A stretch of DNA of 5,085 bases from Hyphomicrobiales bacterium. GTDB lineage: Bacteria > Pseudomonadota > Alphaproteobacteria > Rhizobiales > Aestuariivirgaceae. Positions 1 to 5,085 of the stretch are shown here, in pieces. The position numbers and the translations under genes were made by a program. Location: contig JALVRJ010000205.1 of NCBI GenBank assembly GCA_027031305.1, forward strand, positions 1 through 5,085, written 5' to 3'. The stretch's first letter is position 1. Every line of letters starts with the position of its first letter. The notes under the pieces were generated by a model. It was not told where the DNA came from. It searched no databases and saw only the letters and a program-made list of their open reading frames with translations.

Positions 1-1
1 G

Positions 2-394
2 GCCGGGCTGTCCACTTCCCTGCTGCGCCGCATCGAGAAGTTTTGTGAGCACCTGGACGAGTTCATCACCGAGCCATCGCACCCCGCCCTGCTGCACGGC
101 GACATCTGGGGGGGCAACGTCATCGCCGCTGGCGGCAAGGTGGCGGCATTCATCGACCCGGCCATCTATTACGGCCATTACGAATATGATCTGGCCTTCA
201 TGACCATGTTCGGCACGGCGGGGCGGACCTTCTTCTCGGCCTACGAGGCCCTGATGCCGGACTTCGACCTGGCGGGCTTCATGGACGTGCGGCGCGCTGT
301 CTACCTCATCTACCCGCACCTGACGCACCTGCTTATTTGCGGCCTGTCCTATGCTTCGGGTATAGAAAGCCGTCTTTCCCGCTTCGGCTTCTGA
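2..394 (+). CDS. Fructosamine (ketosamine) kinase family protein, C-terminal part, 5' truncated by window
   Basis: The reading frame is open from the left edge and gives the last 130 residues of a protein whose family usually has about 260-290, so roughly the C-terminal half is visible. Family members phosphorylate fructosamines or ribulosamines on glycated proteins and amines, leading to deglycation in the cytosol; they share the aminoglycoside phosphotransferase/protein-kinase-like fold. Seen here: the catalytic-loop motif LLHGDIWGGN (catalytic Asp codon at 101-103), then FIDPA (metal-binding Asp codon at 155-157), then YYGHYEYDLAFMTMFG, a signature that separates this family from generic APH kinases. 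The C-terminal part (FFSAYEALMP, then YLIYPHLTHLLICGLSY) also matches the family pattern. It ends 40 bases before the next gene's start, so the two are probably co-transcribed. The exact substrate cannot be read from this fragment. Confidence 0.9.
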   Translation, partial: AGLSTSLLRRIEKFCEHLDEFITEPSHPALLHGDIWGGNVIAAGGKVAAFIDPAIYYGHYEYDLAFMTMFGTAGRTFFSAYEALMPDFDLAGFMDVRRAVYLIYPHLTHLLICGLSYASGIESRLSRFGF

Positions 395-434
395 AGCCGG
401 CCCCGGTTTTGGTGTGTTCATCCGGAGTTCGTTC

Positions 435-659
435 ATGCGCCAGCGCACGCGAAAGTTCATCGGCATCATCATCACCCCCCTGTTCCTGTTCATCTACGTG
501 CTGGTGATGATGGGCTTCGGCGCGGCGCTGGCCGGACATGGCGTGGGTTTCTGGGGCAAGCTGGCCTATCACGCCTTCGCCGGTGTCGCCTGGCTGCCGG
601 TGGTGATGGTCATCATCAAGTGGATGAGCCGCCCGGACGAGCCGGAAAGCGAAGGCTGA
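435..659 (+). CDS. DUF2842 family small membrane protein
   Basis: This is a 74-residue protein beginning MRQRTRKFIG. The basic N-terminus (Arg2, Arg4, Arg6, Lys7) is followed by a hydrophobic helix at about residues 9-31 and a second at about 45-62, then a short acidic tail (RPDEPESEG). The positive-inside rule suggests the N-terminus is cytoplasmic; with two helices the tail would be too. Length, the RQRTRKFIG start and the final IKWMSRPD resemble DUF2842, a family of unknown function found mainly in Alphaproteobacteria. I chose the ATG at 435 because GGAG lies at 424-427, seven bases upstream, and because homologues begin there. An in-frame GTG at 414 would add seven residues but lacks a good ribosome site. 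It lies just behind the fructosamine kinase gene and likely shares its transcript. No function can be assigned. Confidence 0.83.
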   Translation: MRQRTRKFIGIIITPLFLFIYVLVMMGFGAALAGHGVGFWGKLAYHAFAGVAWLPVVMVIIKWMSRPDEPESEG

Positions 660-742
660 ACGCCCTGGCCTTTCTTCCAGCGCCTCCTGCGCGCCCGCAA
701 AGCCTCGCACATGCCCCCACAGCTGCCGGCACGACATTGTTG

Positions 743-3036
<2,294 letters not shown>

Positions 3037-3104
3037 GGTTGGTGCGACGGAAAAGAGCATTCACCCGCCCCGGATACCACCTCGTGGCATGAGGAAACGA
3101 CACG

Positions 3105-3146
3105 AAAAGCGCGGGCCGCCCGGGCGAGATGACGGGGCGGCTCGTG
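3105..3146 (-). terminator. Candidate rho-independent terminator for ssb
   Basis: Positions 3110-3121 can pair with 3135-3146 (12 pairs including two G-T), leaving a 13-base loop. Read on the minus strand, the stem is followed by TTTT (3108-3105) after a single C. The T-run is short, and the hairpin sits about 150 bases beyond the ssb stop, so the ssb message would have a long 3' tail. On the plus strand no T-run follows, so it suits ssb rather than katG. Confidence 0.4.
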
Positions 3147-3206
3147 GGTTGCATGCATTGCGAAGCTCGTGAACCCAAGTCCTTTGGCCTTTCCGTCGGC
3201 ACCGCG

Positions 3207-3229
3207 CGGCATGGGGCGCATCCATGCCG
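3207..3229. repeat. Inverted repeat in the ssb 3' flank
   Basis: A nine-pair stem (3207-3215 with 3221-3229, including one G-T) encloses a five-base loop; its core is GGCATG/CATGCC. No T-run follows on either strand, so it is not a classical terminator. It could fold in the ssb 3' untranslated RNA. Confidence 0.4.
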
Positions 3230-3266
3230 ATTCATGGGGCGACGGCCTTTGTGCCGCCCTGAGCAA

Positions 3267-3279
3267 CAGGCATTGCCTG
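3267..3279. repeat. Short perfect palindrome just after the ssb stop
   Basis: CAGGCATTGCCTG is a perfect 6+1+6 inverted repeat located 17 bases past the ssb stop codon. As RNA it would form a five-pair stem with a three-base loop. There is no T-run, and its role is unknown. Confidence 0.4.
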
Positions 3280-3295
3280 ACGGCGCCCGGCACGC

Positions 3296-3862
3296 TCAGA
3301 ACGGCACGTCGTCGTCGAGCTCGCGGGCGAAATCCGGCGTTTCCTCACCCTTGGCGCCGGCGCCCTGCCCCACGCCGGGGGCCATGCCGCCGCCAAAGGG
3401 CTCGGCCCCGGGCTCCGGCATCTGCCCGAAAGCCGGGGGGGCGTTTTCTGCCATGCCGCCGGCGGCCGCGCCCATGGACGCGCCATAGCCCGCCGACTGT
3501 CCACCTGCGGTGCGCGAATCGAGCATGGTCAGCGTCGCGTTGAAGCCCTGCAAGACGACTTCGGTGGTGTAACGCTCCACGCCGTCCTGGCCCACCCACT
3601 TGCGGGTGCGCAGCTGACCCTCGATGTAGACCTTGGAGCCCTTGCGCAAATACTGTTCGGCCACGCGCACGAGGCCCTCGCTGAAAATAACCACCCGGTG
3701 CCACTCGGTGCGTTCGCGGCGCTCGCCACTGGCGCGGTCCTTCCATGTTTCGGTGGTGGCGACGCTCAGGTGAGCGATGGGGCGGCCATCCTGCGTGTGG
3801 CGAATTTCCGGGTCGGCGCCGAGGTTGCCAACGAGAATGACCTTGTTGACGGATCCTGCCAT
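3296..3862 (-). CDS. ssb: Single-stranded DNA-binding protein SSB
   Basis: This complete 188-residue protein coats single-stranded DNA during replication, recombination and repair, normally as a homotetramer. The N-terminal OB fold spans about residues 3-112, with MAGSVNKVILVGNLGADPE, TEWHRVVIF, YLRKGSKVYIEGQLRTRKW and YTTEVVL. The DNA-stacking aromatics line up with the E. coli protein: Trp40, Trp54, Phe60 and Trp89 (Trp88 there). A disordered Gly/Ala/Pro/Met-rich linker (about 118-175) leads to the acidic tip DDDVPF, the docking site for partners such as RecO, PriA, exonuclease I and polymerase III chi. The start is the ATG at 3862-3860, preceded by AGGA with a short three-base gap. Transcription likely begins at the promoter at 4005-3977. 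It is divergent from lexA and convergent with katG. The length and tail are intact, so this looks like the housekeeping chromosomal copy. Confidence 0.98.
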   Translation of the reverse strand: MAGSVNKVILVGNLGADPEIRHTQDGRPIAHLSVATTETWKDRASGERRERTEWHRVVIFSEGLVRVAEQYLRKGSKVYIEGQLRTRKWVGQDGVERYTTEVVLQGFNATLTMLDSRTAGGQSAGYGASMGAAAGGMAENAPPAFGQMPEPGAEPFGGGMAPGVGQGAGAKGEETPDFARELDDDVPF

Positions 3863-3970
3863 GTTTCCTGTCCCTGCTGTATCGGATGCGTGCGTTCAGT
3901 CTGGCAGAGCAGAGGCGCGAAGGCCAAGGCCCGAGGCACGTTCTCCACAATCAATTTGTATTCCCGTATT

Positions 3971-3985
3971 GTTCTCTTAATATTC
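3971..3985. promoter_or_regulatory. SOS-like box (one mismatch) over the ssb -10
   Basis: On the plus strand this reads GTTC-N7-ATTC, seven of eight bases of the alphaproteobacterial SOS box GTTC-N7-GTTC. It completely covers the predicted ssb -10 (3977-3982), the position expected for a LexA operator. A one-mismatch match can arise by chance in a region this size, so LexA binding is only a possibility. Confidence 0.35.
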
Positions 3986-4005
3986 TCTCCAGAGACTTTT
4001 GTCAA
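3977..4005 (-). promoter_or_regulatory. Predicted sigma70-type promoter of ssb
   Basis: On the minus strand, a perfect -35 TTGACA (4005-4000) is followed by a 17-base spacer and the -10 TATTAA (3982-3977, four of six consensus bases). The predicted start is near 3970, giving a leader of about 108 bases before the ssb ATG. The exact -35 and ideal spacing make this one of the best promoter calls in the window. Confidence 0.65.
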
Positions 4006-4084
4006 GTTCGATCATTTTCCCAGACAGCGCAAATTCCTGTGTCGAAGGTAGCCATATTCGACATTGGTGCAGAAAATGCTTGCG

Positions 4085-4099
4085 GAACGTTTTCGGAAC
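4085..4099. promoter_or_regulatory. SOS box (LexA operator) upstream of lexA
   Basis: GAAC-GTTTTCG-GAAC is an exact match to the alphaproteobacterial LexA-binding direct repeat GAAC-N7-GAAC (GTTC-N7-GTTC on the other strand). The repeat extends to CGGAAC in both halves, 11 bases apart, about one helical turn. It ends 87 bases before the lexA start codon and fits autoregulation, usual for lexA. A weak -35/-10 pair, TTGCGG (4080-4085) and TAGGAA (4103-4108) at 17 bases, would place the box inside the promoter spacer. Confidence 0.85.
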
Positions 4100-4110
4100 T
4101 GTTAGGAATT

Positions 4111-4125
4111 GTTCAGGGTTTGTTT
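4111..4125. promoter_or_regulatory. Possible second, degenerate SOS box upstream of lexA
   Basis: GTTC-AGGGTTT-GTTT matches seven of eight SOS-box bases and starts 26 bases downstream of the start of the perfect box, in the opposite direct-repeat orientation. It could be an auxiliary LexA site, or a chance match. Confidence 0.25.
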
Positions 4126-4186
4126 GATTCGTGCACAAGGCTCATGCCAGCACGTCTTTAGAACATTTGGACATGTGGAGTGCGAC

Positions 4187-4903
4187 ATGCTCACACCGAA
4201 GCAATACGAACTGCTCAGCTTCATCAATCAGCGCATGAAGGAGCGCGGCATTCCGCCTTCCTATGACGAAATGAAAGAGGCGTTGGGGCTGCGGTCGAAA
4301 TCCGGCATCCACCGCCTGATCACGGCGCTGGAGGAGCGCGGCTTCATCCGCCGCCTGCCCCACCGGGCGAGAGCCATCGAGATCGTGCGGCTGCCGGAAA
4401 CAATGGCGGGGCGGCTGGGCGGCGGCCGCCAGCAATTCATGCCCGACGTCATCGAGGGTGGGCTGGGCCGCAAGCCCGAGGAAACGCGCGACCCGGCGCC
4501 GGACCTTGGGCAACCACCACGGGCGGTGGTGGTGCCGGTGATGGGGCGGATTGCCGCCGGCGTGCCCATCTCGGCCATCCAGGACCATACGCATGACGTG
4601 ATGGTGCCGCCGGAAATGCTTGGCACAGGTGATCATTTCGCACTGGAGGTGCGGGGGGATTCGATGATCGAGGCCGGCATCCTGGACGGGGATACGGTCA
4701 TCATCCGCCGCACCAACACGGCGCAGAACGGGGATATCGTGGTGGCGCTGGTGGATGACGAGGAAGCTACCCTGAAACGCTTCCGGCGCAAGGGGGGCTC
4801 CATCGCCCTAGAAGCGGCCAACCCGGCCTACGAAACGCGCATTTTCGGACCGGACCGGGTAAAGGTGCAGGGCGTGCTGGTGGGCTTGCTGCGGCGGTAT
4901 TGA
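4187..4903 (+). CDS. lexA: LexA, SOS transcriptional repressor and self-cleaving protease
   Basis: This complete 238-residue protein represses DNA-damage genes. RecA bound to single-stranded DNA triggers its self-cleavage and induces the SOS response. The winged helix-turn-helix spans about residues 1-67 ([20 protein letters not shown], then [20 protein letters not shown]). The C-terminal S24 peptidase domain has the Ala124-Gly125 scissile bond (GRIAAGVP), the nucleophile Ser159 (RGDSMIEAG) and the general base Lys197 (ATLKRF), so it should be cleavable. The linker is long: the cleavage site is about 40 residues further along than in E. coli LexA (Ala84-Gly85), as is common in alphaproteobacteria. 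I chose the ATG at 4187 because GGAG lies at 4177-4180, six bases upstream, and because the family begins MLTxKQ. The start at 4109 in the same frame adds 26 unmatched residues. A perfect SOS box upstream implies autoregulation. Confidence 0.97.
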   Translation: MLTPKQYELLSFINQRMKERGIPPSYDEMKEALGLRSKSGIHRLITALEERGFIRRLPHRARAIEIVRLPETMAGRLGGGRQQFMPDVIEGGLGRKPEETRDPAPDLGQPPRAVVVPVMGRIAAGVPISAIQDHTHDVMVPPEMLGTGDHFALEVRGDSMIEAGILDGDTVIIRRTNTAQNGDIVVALVDDEEATLKRFRRKGGSIALEAANPAYETRIFGPDRVKVQGVLVGLLRRY

Positions 4904-5085
4904 GGGCTTGCGCCACAATCGGTCGGAATGCGCAGGATGCGCTGGAAAACACGCATGAAATGAACCATTTCATCGCGTAGATGTGCTTCTCGCCGCCTTC
5001 GCCACACCGGTGGATCGCTGCCTAGCCGCGCGGGGAAATCAGCATGTTTCCGGGATATTGGCATGTATCGCGGAAAGGCGAACAT
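4904..5085. other. Region downstream of lexA, no supported gene
   Basis: In these 182 bases I find no gene I can defend. An ATG at 5044 with GGGGAA at 5032-5037 stays open for 14 codons to the window edge (MFPGYWHVSRKGEH) and could be the start of a downstream gene, but the fragment is too short to identify. A small frame at 4929-4964 encodes only 11 residues and lacks a ribosome site. The direct repeat ATGCGC-agg-ATGCGC lies at 4929-4943. Confidence 0.5.
4955..4973. repeat. Perfect 8-bp inverted repeat downstream of lexA
   Basis: ATGAAATG and CATTTCAT are separated by the three bases AAC, forming a compact hairpin 51 bases past the lexA stop. No T-run follows on either strand, so it is a poor rho-independent terminator. 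It might be an RNA 3'-end structure or a protein-binding dyad. Confidence 0.45.

Larger units (their letters stand above)
3037..3295. other. Convergent intergenic region between katG and ssb
   Basis: These 259 bases lie between the 3' ends of two genes facing each other. They contain three inverted repeats (described separately at 3110-3146, 3207-3229 and 3267-3279) and a short direct repeat, CATGGGGCG at 3210-3218 and 3233-3241. Open frames crossing it have no ribosome site and run antisense into ssb, so I do not call a gene. I see no good rho-independent terminator on the plus strand directly after katG. Confidence 0.6.
3863..4186. promoter_or_regulatory. Divergent regulatory region between ssb and lexA
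   Basis: This 324-base stretch is markedly more AT-rich than its flanks, especially from about 3950 to 4165. It holds a strong ssb promoter on the minus strand, a perfect SOS box nearer lexA, and two one-mismatch SOS-like boxes. I see no convincing small gene in it. An upstream in-frame start at 4109 would extend lexA by 26 residues but has no family support. Confidence 0.75.

Noticed and set aside
3052..3095. Possible katG terminator (CCAC-ctc-GTGG and CCTC...GAGG pairings)
   Set aside because: The stems are only four base pairs with no T-run, too weak to call.
3129..3543. Plus-strand open frames running from the katG-ssb gap into ssb
   Set aside because: They run antisense through the ssb linker region, have low-complexity Pro/Arg/Ala composition, and lack a convincing ribosome site.
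4109..4186. N-terminal extension of lexA from an upstream in-frame start
   Set aside because: The extra 26 residues do not resemble the family. The start at 4187 has GGAG at the right distance and gives the canonical MLTPKQ beginning. The extension would also start within the regulatory region just after the SOS box.
4513..4531. CCACCAC/GTGGTGG symmetric stretch within lexA
   Set aside because: It lies in the coding sequence for the Pro/Val-rich linker (QPPRAVVVP) and is explained by codon choice; no separate function is supported.
4929..4964. Eleven-codon basic reading frame (MRRMRWKTRMK) after lexA
   Set aside because: It has no ribosome-binding site, and it arises from the ATGCGC direct repeat; too short to support as a gene or leader peptide.
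4828..5085. Minus-strand open frame from the right edge into the 3' end of lexA
   Set aside because: It overlaps lexA antisense by 76 bases, has no recognisable domain, and its coding look comes only from GC-rich codon bias; its ATG is at the very window edge, so its ribosome site cannot be seen.

Overview
The window looks like ordinary chromosomal DNA from a GC-rich alphaproteobacterium. It fits an acetic-acid-bacterium-like member of the Acetobacteraceae, but that family call is an inference and only moderately secure. Three things support the class. The small membrane protein is of the DUF2842 type, which is known from Alphaproteobacteria. The lexA gene is preceded by the alphaproteobacterial SOS operator (GAAC-N7-GAAC) rather than the enterobacterial CTG-N10-CAG type. 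The LexA and SSB proteins also read like alphaproteobacterial versions. I see no transposase, phage gene, CRISPR array, tRNA or rRNA.

Layout from left to right. Positions 1-394 (+) hold the C-terminal half of a fructosamine (ketosamine) kinase family protein cut by the window edge. A tightly spaced gene follows at 435-659 (+) for a 74-residue, two-helix DUF2842 membrane protein. Positions 660-834 carry a near-consensus sigma70-type promoter whose -10 lies inside an AT-rich dyad resembling Fur/Irr/PerR-family operators. It drives katG (835-3036, +), a complete bifunctional catalase-peroxidase with every catalytic residue in place. A convergent intergenic region (3037-3295) contains several hairpins, one of which fits a terminator for the gene arriving from the right. 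ssb (3296-3862, -) encodes single-stranded DNA-binding protein with an intact acidic tail. A 324-base divergent regulatory region (3863-4186) separates ssb from lexA (4187-4903, +), the SOS repressor. Positions 4904-5085 hold no gene I can support.

Functionally, the central and right parts concern oxidative stress and DNA damage: KatG removes hydrogen peroxide, SSB coats single-stranded DNA, and LexA controls the SOS response. The most informative non-coding signals are a perfect SOS box 87 bases upstream of lexA, a one-mismatch SOS-like box overlapping the -10 of the ssb promoter, and the dyad over the katG -10. No undescribed multi-gene system is visible; the points worth a second look are regulatory.
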